Shown: positions 1 to 4,954 of the stretch, piece by piece
How the letters are laid out: every line of letters starts with the position of its first letter
Position numbering within the stretch: the stretch's first letter is position 1
Assembly (NCBI GenBank): GCA_002404345.1
Contig: DHJN01000239.1
Location: 1-5,609, forward strand
DNA: 5,609 nt
Origin: Actinobacteria bacterium UBA4719
GTDB taxonomy: Bacteria > Actinomycetota > Actinomycetes > Actinomycetales > Dermatophilaceae
Direction: 5' to 3'
The notes under the pieces: model-generated
Seen by the model: the letters and a program-made list of their open reading frames with translations, nothing else
The model's database searches: none
Told to the model about the DNA's origin: nothing
Program-made: the position numbers and the translations under genes

Positions 1-44
1 GACCGCCTCGCCCTCGCCGACGGGGTTGTAGTACCAGCGCCAGA
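1..44 (-). CDS. Partial unidentified coding sequence interrupted by the IS256 end
   Basis: On the minus strand, bases 42-1 read WRWYYNPVGEGEAV without a stop to the window edge, and nearly every codon ends in G or C, as expected of real coding sequence here. The frame abuts the inverted repeat starting at 45, so the host gene was probably interrupted by the insertion. The fragment is too short to assign to a family. Other frames at this edge are equally short, so coding status is inferred only from composition. Confidence 0.35.
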
Positions 45-150
45 GGGCCTGTCAAGTTAACGGTGTAACTGATCTTTTTGTGGTTCGTCAGTTTCGGCCG
101 TCGGACAGGCGTCCGTCGAAGGTGATCTCGAAGGCGTTCAACGCGGCCTT
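45..150 (-). mobile_element. IS256-family element, transposase 3' end and terminal inverted repeat
   Basis: Bases 45-70 match, with 5 mismatches over 26 positions, the reverse complement of 4704-4729; the shared core is TAACGGTGTAACT. About 20 bases inside the repeat a minus-strand frame stops, whose last residues (KAALNAFEITFDGRLSDGRN) resemble the usual C-terminus of Mutator/IS256-type transposases. The repeat plus the C-terminus identify this as the transposase-end side of an IS256-like element. Only about 105 bp remain before the sequence switches to a ferric-reductase-like gene near 148-158. Family assignment is from remembered family patterns, not from a search. Confidence 0.7.
88..150 (-). 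pseudogene. IS256-family transposase, C-terminal remnant
   Basis: Twenty codons and a TGA stop (90-88) on the minus strand encode the conserved tail of a Mutator-type DDE transposase, with the characteristic ALNAFEITF run. Full-length members have roughly 400 residues, so over 90 percent of the gene is missing, including all catalytic acidic residues. Upstream of the lysine codon at 150 the frame continues only as an out-of-frame reading of the neighbouring reductase gene. The start of what may be the same gene lies at 4682, on the same strand. Confidence 0.65.
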
Positions 151-431
151 TCCAGAAGCGTTCGTACCCTGACGTGAAGGGCACGATGGTGGAAAGCCAT
201 GGGATGTGGACGTATCCGTCGGCGATCGCCGTGGTGATGTGGATGCCGAGGAAAGGCCACCGTCAGGAGTGACAGGCTGCGGTGCAGCCCGGTCACGGCA
301 AACCGGGGGAGCCCTGGAAGGCGGCCCTGCCGGTTGACCATGATGCCGAGGATCGCGACGACTGAGAACAGGACAAGAGAAACCACGCCCGTGGCGCGGC
401 TGGCGTACCAGAGTGCTGTTCCGGTGATCAT
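148..431 (-). pseudogene. Ferric-reductase-like transmembrane protein, frameshifted and 3'-truncated
   Basis: This is the N-terminal part of a haem-binding ferric-reductase-like membrane protein, expected to move electrons across the membrane. The intact frame gives helix 1 (about residues 10-31, GVVSLVLFSVVAILGIMV) and a helix with a candidate haem ligand in GLHRSLSLL. One extra base in the T run at 254-252 (read as minus strand) shifts the frame; in the corrected frame it continues LGIHITTAIADGYVHIPWL, giving the second candidate histidine, then VPFTSGYERFWKG. Similarity stops at FWKG (157-146), where the IS256 tail begins, so the last helices are gone. The ATG at 431-429 overlaps the ApbE stop by 4 bases (ATGA), indicating translational coupling. 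The shift could be a sequencing error; the truncation could not. Confidence 0.75.
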
Positions 432-1408
432 CCCGATACCTCAGCAGGCCAACCGGCGACCGTGGTGACATTCCCATCAACGGTGACGAGCCGAGCCGGC
501 AGCCCCAACCTGGCCAGCCAGCTGGCGGAGCGAAGTCCCCGGATGATGGCGGCGGTGCTGGCGATGTTGGCGTCAAGGGCTGAGCCAGCCGCGACAGAGA
601 CCGTGCGCCAGAGACCGTCAGCCGGCCGGCCGGTCCGCGGGTCGAGGATGTGATGCATCACGTCGCCACCGCGCTGCCACCTGCGGGCGCTCGTGCTGGA
701 CGTGGCCAGCCCACCGTGGTGGATGGCGATGATGCTGGTTGGTCCGTCGTCGGGAGCGGACGGATCACCGGCGACGTCCTGGACCCGGATCGACCATCCG
801 CCGGGTGGCACGTCACCGGCAACGGCGATGTCCCCGCCGAGGCTGACCAGTACGCCGCAGGCGAGTGCGCGGGCGATCCGCTCGGCCGACCGGTCGGCAG
901 CCCAGGCTTTTACCGTCGCTCCGAGGTCGAGCCTCACGCCGGCCGGCACAGTGAGCAGGCTGGCCGCTTCGTCGAGAACGATCTGCCGCCACTGTGGGAC
1001 GTGACGCACGGTGACCCGGAGGGCCCCACCTTGTGCGGGCACCGTGGCGAAGTCGCGGTCGTAGCCGATCGCCTCCATCGCCCGCCCAACAGTGGGGTCG
1101 ACGTCGCCTTGGGTGAGCTGCGCACCCCGCAGTGCGGCGCGGATCGCTCCAGCGAGCAGTGGACCGACCATGGTCGGCTTGCCGGCGCTCGCTTCGAGCC
1201 GCATCAGCTCGGAGTCGGCGCGGAACCGGCTGCAGGCCGCATCGAGGGCGGCCAGGTCGTCGACGAGCATCGCCCGCGCGGAGCCGAGCTGCGTCGCGTC
1301 TGCGACGACGATGCGGACCGTGGTGCCAATGGCGTTCCAGGCGCTCGAGTGAAGGCTCGCTGATGTCGCGGTCTTCGTTGGCCGCCCAAGGATCGAGGTG
1401 GCGCTCAT
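428..1408 (-). CDS. apbE: FAD:protein FMN transferase (ApbE family)
   Basis: ApbE enzymes use FAD to attach FMN covalently to a Ser/Thr of a target protein, generally on the extracytoplasmic side, with Mg2+. Family hallmarks, numbered from an alternative GTG start one codon upstream (1411): DPTVGRAMEAIGYDRDF at 105-121, LDLGATVKAWAADR at 161-174, VSLGGDI at 189-195, HHILDPRTGRPA at 253-264, and a C-terminal LDANIAST (279-286) where most members have a metal-binding D-A-x-x-T pattern. Length, about 326 residues, is normal. No convincing signal peptide is seen. The preferred ATG at 1408 shares one base with the stop of the upstream gene (TGATG), and the ApbE stop overlaps the next start by ATGA, so all three are probably co-translated. 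The small upstream membrane protein is the nearest candidate target. Confidence 0.92.
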   Translation of the reverse strand: MSATSILGRPTKTATSASLHSSAWNAIGTTVRIVVADATQLGSARAMLVDDLAALDAACSRFRADSELMRLEASAGKPTMVGPLLAGAIRAALRGAQLTQGDVDPTVGRAMEAIGYDRDFATVPAQGGALRVTVRHVPQWRQIVLDEAASLLTVPAGVRLDLGATVKAWAADRSAERIARALACGVLVSLGGDIAVAGDVPPGGWSIRVQDVAGDPSAPDDGPTSIIAIHHGGLATSSTSARRWQRGGDVMHHILDPRTGRPADGLWRTVSVAAGSALDANIASTAAIIRGLRSASWLARLGLPARLVTVDGNVTTVAGWPAEVSG

Positions 1409-1707
1409 CACGACGCTGCCGAGGTGGCGACGGGTGGGACGGTCGTCGTTGTCGGGGCTGTGCCTGTCTGCAGCTGCGAGCCGGAGTCGTCACCGGAGTC
1501 GTCATTGGTGGTGAACGTGAACGTGTTCGAGGCCACGCCTGCAGCGCCGGCGTTCGTCGCGGACGTCGAGCTCGGCAGGGTGAGCGCCATGCCGACGGCG
1601 CCGACAAGACCGGCTGCTCCGGCACCCAGGGTGATCGCTGAGATCGCGGCCAGCCCATTGTTGCGAGCACGTTGTCGGTCCGAGTCCGAGCTGGATGAAC
1701 CCATCAT
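1408..1707 (-). CDS. Small membrane-anchored Ser/Thr-rich protein, possible ApbE partner
   Basis: A 99-residue protein: a short polar N-terminus with basic residues (DRQRARNNG, 10-18), one hydrophobic Ala/Gly-rich segment (about 19-44) and a disordered tail with acidic (DDSGDDSG) and Thr-rich (TAPTTTTVPP) parts, probably exposed outside the cell. I recognise no catalytic domain; similar short proteins occur beside ApbE genes in actinobacteria as far as I recall. Just after the membrane segment it has TSAT (48-51), which fits the last four positions of the flavinylation pattern D-x-x-[ST]-[GST]-A-[ST] but lacks the Asp. The ATG at 1707 is chosen because GGAGAG lies about 5 bases upstream; a start at 1764 is possible. 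The stop overlaps the apbE start by one base. Confidence 0.7.
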   Translation of the reverse strand: MMGSSSSDSDRQRARNNGLAAISAITLGAGAAGLVGAVGMALTLPSSTSATNAGAAGVASNTFTFTTNDDSGDDSGSQLQTGTAPTTTTVPPVATSAAS

Positions 1708-1993
1708 GTCGCTCTCCGATCCCGGCGTGAGGGGGCGCGCGATACTGCGCCGTTGGTGTTCCATGCGTTCAGGTTCCAGCTCCTGGCTGTGCTGGGGTTG
1801 GGTGCTTCCTCTGAATCGCCTATGTGACTGCCGTCCCTGTATGACGTCGGCGAGGGCGAGCTCAACCACATAGCGGCCAGGCATGAAACCCAGAGGGAAA
1901 CCCCAGTTTCAGCGGCCATCGTCTGTCTCACGGACCCGCTACTCCGGTGGGCAACGACGAAAGAGGACGACATGATCGACGACGAGACGAGCA
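1708..1993. promoter_or_regulatory. Divergent promoter region between the apbE operon and the PepSY gene
   Basis: This 286-bp gap separates divergently oriented genes and should hold both promoters. Plus-strand candidate: TTGGGT (1798-1803), 17-base spacer, TATGTG (1821-1826). Minus-strand candidate: TTGAGC (1865-1860) with a weak -10 near 1842-1836. Neither is strong. Close to the PepSY gene are two GAAACCC copies 12 bases apart (1885-1891, 1897-1903), the second starting a GAAAC/GTTTC hairpin (1897-1910), all bracketed by AGCGGCCA at 1872-1879 and 1911-1918, which could be a regulator site. An in-frame extension of the small protein reaches 1884 on the minus strand but has no recognisable content. 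Confidence 0.4.
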
Positions 1994-2479
1994 ATGACCG
2001 GTCGACGCAAGCAGCGACTGGCCGGGGCTGTCGGGCTGCTCCTGGCAGGAGGTCTTGCCGGCGGTGTGCTCGCGGCCACCAACTCTGCCTCGGCGGCAGA
2101 CACCACGACCACGACGGCAGCTGGCCAGACCGCCGCAGTCCATGCCGCGGGAGGTCCGGAAGCCCCGGCTGACACGGCCACTCCCGTGCGCGCTGGCGAG
2201 AAGGCGCTGACCGGCAACGACATGGCGACCGCGAAGGCGGCTGCTCTCAAGGCCGTGCCCGGTGCGACGGTCTTCCGGGTCGAGACCGACGCGGATGGCG
2301 CGGTGTTCGAGGCTCACATGACCAAAGCCAACGGTGCGCACGTCACCGTGAAGTTCGACAAGAACCTCAAGGTCACAGAGATCCAGGACGGGATGGGCGC
2401 CGGTGGACCCAGCGGGTCTGGGGGACATGCGGGATCGGACCAGGGCACAGCTACGGCCTCGAGCGGACCGGCCGCCTGA
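1994..2479 (+). CDS. Secreted PepSY-like domain protein
   Basis: A 161-residue exported protein. Residues 1-8 are basic (RRKQR), 9-28 hydrophobic, and a signal peptidase site is plausible after NSASA (34). A low-complexity Thr/Ala/Pro linker follows (about 36-68), then a PepSY-like unit at about 70-131: AKAAALKAVPGATVFRVETD, AVFEAHM, HVTVKFDKNLKVTEIQDG, matching the helix plus beta-strand pattern of the family. The tail (135-161) is Gly/Ser-rich. PepSY domains are found in peptidase inhibitors and near membrane redox proteins; the divergent apbE-reductase genes favour a redox-linked role, which is inference. The ATG at 1994 is the only start keeping the signal peptide, yet the better Shine-Dalgarno (AAGAGGA) precedes an out-of-frame ATG at 1972. 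Confidence 0.8.
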   Translation: MTGRRKQRLAGAVGLLLAGGLAGGVLAATNSASAADTTTTTAAGQTAAVHAAGGPEAPADTATPVRAGEKALTGNDMATAKAAALKAVPGATVFRVETDADGAVFEAHMTKANGAHVTVKFDKNLKVTEIQDGMGAGGPSGSGGHAGSDQGTATASSGPAA

Positions 2480-2548
2480 TCGGCCACCGGACGGGTTGAG
2501 GTCGCCACGAGTCTCTCCGTCACCCGGAAACCCAACACCCCAAGAAGT

Positions 2549-2589
2549 CAGCGGCCGCGCGCAGGACTGCTTCCTGATCGCGGCCGCTG
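2549..2589. terminator. Hairpin between convergent genes
   Basis: CAGCGGCCGCG at 2549-2559 pairs perfectly with 2579-2589 (11 bp, almost all G/C) around a 19-base loop. It lies between the stop of the PepSY gene (2479, plus) and the stop of the membrane protein gene (2628, minus), where a bidirectional terminator is expected. There is no U-tract on either side, which is common for terminators of high-GC actinobacteria. The rest of the 2480-2627 gap shows nothing else. Confidence 0.5.
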
Positions 2590-2627
2590 TGTCTGCTGAA
2601 GGTGCGGCGTCGGGTCGGCTATCCGCG

Positions 2628-3038
2628 TCAGCGTGTGTGCCGCAGCCACCACAGTCCGACGAATGGCAGCACGAGCGGCACGAAACCGTAGCCGCTGCCG
2701 AACCCGGTCCACACCGTTGCGTGAGGAAAGGCCTCGGGGAACAGCTTGCTGGCGGCACCGACAACAAGGACGCCGATCAGCTCGATGCTGATGGCCACCG
2801 TCGCGAGGCGTCGTGAGGTCTCGTCCCCGCGAGCCAACGAGACCGTGGCGACGATGTACACGATCCCGGCAAACGCAGAGAGCACGTAGGCAAGTGGTGC
2901 CTCGTCGAACTGGGTGGCGATCTGTACTGCCGACCGAGCAGTCGCGGCCAGCGCGAAGAGTCCGTAGACCGCAACGAGCACGCGGCCGAAGCCTTGTCCG
3001 GTCGGGGCAGGGCCGGGTCGGTCGATGGCGTCAGACAA
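2628..3038 (-). CDS. Conserved four-helix membrane protein, unknown function
   Basis: A 136-residue integral membrane protein with about four helices, near 18-36 (VLVAVYGLFALAATARS), 49-70 (LAYVLSAFAGIVYIVATVSLA), 80-100 (TVAISIELIGVLVVGAAS) and 115-133 (GFVPLVLPFVGLWWL). It resembles, from memory, uncharacterised actinobacterial membrane proteins sharing the TVWTGFGSGYGFVPLVLPF region. Conserved polar residues within the membrane are few, so no transport or enzyme role is proposed. The start is a TTG at 3038, overlapping the upstream gene's stop (3033-3031) by 8 bases, so the two are probably co-translated. The gene converges on the PepSY gene, with a hairpin between. Confidence 0.75.
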   Translation of the reverse strand: MSDAIDRPGPAPTGQGFGRVLVAVYGLFALAATARSAVQIATQFDEAPLAYVLSAFAGIVYIVATVSLARGDETSRRLATVAISIELIGVLVVGAASKLFPEAFPHATVWTGFGSGYGFVPLVLPFVGLWWLRHTR

Positions 3039-3396
3039 GGGGACCCGTCCAGACCTGTTGTACGCGCAGCACCATGACAGGCGTGAGGAGAAACGCGAAG
3101 GCGATCACGAGTGTGCCCGACCGCGACTTCTCCTCCCATGCCCACATGGCGGCGATTGGCGGGATGGCAAGGCAACCCAGCAGGTAGCCAACGAACTCGA
3201 CTCGAGCGAAGTTATGGTCGCTCCCGACCATCTGCACGATGCCGCCCACCAGGAAGCCGACGAGCATCGCTTCCAGCACCCCGCCCCCCGCCAGGAGGGA
3301 GACCGCCGGTGGCCGGTTCATCGCGACAAGGACCAGCGTCCACGCGGCGAGCATCAGGGCGATGACGGTGATCGCCGTCGCGTAAGAACCTGTCAT
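3031..3396 (-). CDS. Conserved four-helix membrane protein, unknown function
   Basis: A 121-residue integral membrane protein with helices near 6-26 (ATAITVIALMLAAWTLVLVA), 32-56 (glycine-rich, SLLAGGGVLEAMLVGFLVGG), 66-87 (VEFVGYLLGCLAIPPIAAMW) and 95-113 (TLVIAFAFLLTPVMVLRV). The EFVGYLLGCLAIPP stretch with the following WAWEEKSRSGT loop looks like a recurrent actinobacterial family of unknown role. The ATG at 3396 puts the first helix near the N-terminus; in-frame starts at 3438 and 3462 would add hydrophilic residues without a clearly better ribosome site. It overlaps the next membrane gene by 8 bases, so the two proteins may work together. No promoter is obvious upstream. Confidence 0.75.
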   Translation of the reverse strand: MTGSYATAITVIALMLAAWTLVLVAMNRPPAVSLLAGGGVLEAMLVGFLVGGIVQMVGSDHNFARVEFVGYLLGCLAIPPIAAMWAWEEKSRSGTLVIAFAFLLTPVMVLRVQQVWTGPLV

Positions 3397-3650
3397 GTAC
3401 CTGATGCTGTCATCACGGAAGGCGGTCGGCCAACACATGTGCCGACCCGCGCTCAACGGCATCCACCAGTCTTGGACACGGCTGGGGGGCGCGGGTCATG
3501 CTCGTCGCGACCAGCAGAGTCGAAAGGACTTGCTCACATGGGACACACATCTTCGACCTCTGGCTGCAAAGGTGAATGCGGTCCTCAGCGCCCGATTGGC
3601 CGGCTGCTTCCTTACTGGGCAGGAGGTCAGTGGTTCGATCAAAGTATCGC
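3397..3650. other. Noncoding interval with palindrome and tRNA-like stretch
   Basis: No convincing gene is seen in this 254-bp interval; open frames on both strands lack family features. It contains an imperfect 18-bp palindrome at 3499-3516 (TGCTCGTCGCGACCAGCA, only the two c/c positions fail) that could be an operator for the minus-strand membrane operon. At about 3620-3656 a stretch resembles the 3' half of a tRNA (AGGTC, a TTCGATC T-loop, ending TATCGCCTACCA), but its T-stem does not pair. It ends where the IS110 fragment begins. Confidence 0.4.
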
Positions 3651-3851
3651 CTACCAGCTCGCCAGGTCCCGGACGCGCAGACCATCCGTAGCCAGCCCGG
3701 GCTCGGCACGATCCTGGGCGCCCGGGTGCTGGCCGAGTTCGGAGACGGCCCCCACCGCCACACCGACGCCCGGGCCCGCAAGAACTACTCGGGCATGTCC
3801 CCGGTCACGCGCGCCTCCGGCACCAGGCGGGCTGTGCTCGCCCGCTACGCG
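3651..3851 (+). pseudogene. IS110-family transposase, C-terminal domain fragment
   Basis: About 67 codons in one plus-strand frame encode the C-terminal Transposase_20 region of IS110-family enzymes: PDAQTIRSQPGLGTILGARV, then AEFGDGP, DARARKNYSGMSPVTRASG and RRAVLARYA. The GLG...GARV run is the helix-hairpin-helix part typical of this domain, and SPVTRASG carries the serine-containing motif thought to act in catalysis. The N-terminal RuvC-like DEDD domain is absent, and the sequence leaves the family after RYA near 3851. It is a dead remnant. Its edge supplies the stop codon of the converging membrane gene. Confidence 0.85.
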
Positions 3852-4162
3852 GGGGGCCTGCCTGTGGGTATCGCAGCCACGTCGCGTTGCGCGGGCGAGA
3901 GGACGCGGTCGATGCCGAGGCCCACCCCGGCGACCAGAGTTGCAGTGATGACGACCGTCGATGCCAGGCTCTCCTGGGCGACCTCGAACGGCACCGTCTG
4001 GATGAGCAGGCCGCTGCTGATGGCGCAGAGCAGGCCCCCAGCCACCGACGCCGCCAGCGCGATGTCGACGGCCCACGGGCTGCCTCGCCAGCGGCCGAGC
4101 CGACGGGCGGCAAACGCCAGGCCCACGGCGGCCAGCCCCCACAGAATGAGGGGTTGCGCCAT
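3845..4162 (-). pseudogene. Membrane protein (three helices), 3' end replaced by IS110 remnant
   Basis: A frame of 105 residues starting MAQPLILWGLAAVGLAFAAR, with helices near 4-19, 30-52 and 67-89 (LASTVVITATLVAGVGLGIDRVL). The final residues (IPTGRPPA) and the TAG at 3847-3845 lie at or within the IS110 fragment on the opposite strand, so the natural C-terminus is probably lost. The ATG at 4162 shares one base with the stop of the preceding frame (TGATG), so either the two are translationally coupled or a frameshift has split one larger membrane protein whose outer domain precedes these helices. I do not recognise the family. Functional status is uncertain. Confidence 0.55.
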
Positions 4163-4650
4163 CAGTAGCTCTTCTGCGTGTGGGCGTCCTGCGGCACCGA
4201 CGGGGTCCCGAGGAACAGTGCTGCGACCGAGTTGGGCGTGGCTGCCACCACGTTGCCCCAAACGGTGGGTGCCAGGGAGTGCAAGATCTGCGAGTCGATC
4301 ACTCGGATGGTGCTCTTTGGATGGGTGAGCAGCCAGCTGATGTACCAACGCTGCCAGTTCTCGGTCGCCCAGGTGTTCATCTCGGGGCACTTCGGCACCG
4401 TCCGGCTGACCCACGCTGTGGGGCCATGGGGTGCATTCAGCCGCTCACCCTCCGGAATCATGCACCGTGGCGCATCAGACTTCCGCAGATCCGCGACGAT
4501 CTGCGATGCCACCGGGTTGTAGGGCCCGATTGGGTAGGCGAACGAGACAGTGGAGCGGGAGAAGCCGTGCTTGGCGGTCCACGCGGCGTCCGAACGCATG
4601 TTGTAGGCGTAGCTGTACCCCGAGAACACCCCGCCAACACACTCTGGGCG
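4162..4650 (-). pseudogene. Unrecognised, probably extracytoplasmic protein domain, N-terminally truncated
   Basis: An open frame reads from about 4650 (RPECVGGVFSGYSYAYNM...) to a TGA at 4164-4162. It is rich in Trp, Tyr and Pro, lacks membrane segments, and has three Cys (in PECVGG, PRCMIP and PKCPEMN), which suggests a folded exported domain. The stretch ENWQRWYISWLLTHPKSTIR is a notable amphipathic region. No credible start exists: the only candidate is a GTG at 4629 inside the domain, and upstream the sequence becomes the 5' end of an IS256 transposase in another frame. The C-terminus abuts a three-helix frame, so together they may be the tail of one larger membrane protein. Function unknown. 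Confidence 0.55.
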
Positions 4651-4682
4651 GCCGGTCCCTCAACTATCGTCACATCAGTCAC
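4629..4682 (-). pseudogene. IS256-family transposase, N-terminal remnant
   Basis: The minus-strand ATG at 4682 begins MTDVTIVEGPAAQSVLAG, resembling the variable N-termini of actinobacterial IS256/Mutator transposases. It starts 47 bases inside the terminal inverted repeat edge (4729), a usual distance, with an AGGAGTT-type purine stretch absent but a CTGAGACAAAGG sequence (about 4702-4691) just ahead of it. Similarity is lost within about 10-18 codons, somewhere between 4630 and 4660, where the sequence becomes the unrelated membrane-protein domain. The N-terminus alone is weakly diagnostic; its position beside the inverted repeat carries most of the weight. Confidence 0.5.
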
Positions 4683-4729
4683 AGGTGCATCCTTTGTCTC
4701 AGGAGTTACACCGTTATTTGTACAGTCCC
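4640..4729 (-). mobile_element. IS256-family element, transposase 5' end and terminal inverted repeat
   Basis: Bases 4704-4729 are the inverted counterpart of 45-70 (21 of 26 positions identical; shared core AGTTACACCGTTA on the plus strand). The repeat points outward to the right and the transposase start codon lies just inside at 4682, so this is the promoter-side end of the element. About 90 bp remain, close to the roughly 105 bp remaining at the other end. The flanks (GCGCCAGA before 45, CTGGTCAG after 4729) are not an 8-bp target duplication. Confidence 0.65.
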
Positions 4730-4788
4730 CTGGTCAGCCGGGTGTCTCGTATGGGGAACGGCCTACCGGTACGGCTTGGCCAAAGTCC

Positions 4789-4813
4789 TCAGGTCGGGCT
4801 GGCGCTGACCTGA
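4789..4813 (+). terminator. Hairpin, possible terminator
   Basis: TCAGGTCGG (4789-4797) pairs with 4805-4813 (CTGACCTGA; 8 canonical pairs and one G-U) around a 7-base loop. On the plus strand it is followed by the T-rich TCTTCGTTT. No plus-strand gene is visible upstream, so it may be a relic or serve minus-strand transcription from the GYD gene. Confidence 0.3.
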
Positions 4814-4876
4814 TCTTCGTTTGGGGATCGGTCACCGTGACAACAGCCCGAGCCAAACCGGGCCTGAGCCACTGGT

Positions 4877-4909
4877 CCTCGATGGTGCACCAGGAGTGCA
4901 CCATCGAGG
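4877..4909 (-). terminator. Strong hairpin downstream of the GYD gene
   Basis: A perfect 14-bp stem (CCTCGATGGTGCAC at 4877-4890 with 4896-4909) closes a 5-base loop. It lies 45 bases beyond the stop of the minus-strand GYD gene, the usual place for an intrinsic terminator. There is no U-tract, as is common in actinobacteria. Confidence 0.6.
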
Positions 4910-4954
4910 TCAGGTAAGCGGCACCTTGTGCAGCGGGTTGCAGGAACCCAGGGG

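Larger units (their letters stand above)
4730..4954. other. Intergenic region with two hairpins
   Basis: No gene is visible between the IS256 inverted repeat and the stop of the GYD gene. It holds a shorter hairpin at 4789-4813 and a long one at 4877-4909, plus a 14-base copy of a sequence (CCCGAGCCAAACCG, 4847-4860) that also occurs in the GYD promoter. Open frames crossing it have no family features. Confidence 0.45.

Noticed and set aside
650..1363. Long plus-strand ORF (237 codons) opposite apbE
   Set aside because: It is antisense to a clear ApbE gene, has no family features, and arises from high-GC codon bias.
813..1670. Minus-strand 285-codon ORF overlapping apbE and the small membrane protein gene
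   Set aside because: Arg/Pro-rich out-of-frame reading of two well-supported genes.
1928..2767. Minus-strand 279-codon ORF across the PepSY gene
   Set aside because: Antisense shadow; low-complexity Arg/Ser/Gly content and it runs through the convergent hairpin.
3565..3656. Complete tRNA-Val gene
   Set aside because: An acceptor-like pairing (GGTGA with TCGCC) and a CTTAC anticodon-like loop can be drawn, but the D-loop lacks GG, the anticodon stem is out of register and the T-stem does not pair, so no functional tRNA is called.
3025..3948. Plus-strand 307-codon ORF spanning the membrane operon and IS110 region
   Set aside because: Its product has no recognisable domain and it is antisense to two membrane proteins with clear helices; the IS110 similarity is in a different frame.
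4458..4682. 74-codon minus-strand ORF as a complete gene
   Set aside because: Only its first 10-18 codons look like an IS256 transposase start; the rest is an out-of-frame reading of the neighbouring domain.
4180..4917. Plus-strand 245-codon ORF across the right IS256 end
   Set aside because: Reads through the inverted repeat and is antisense to two better frames.
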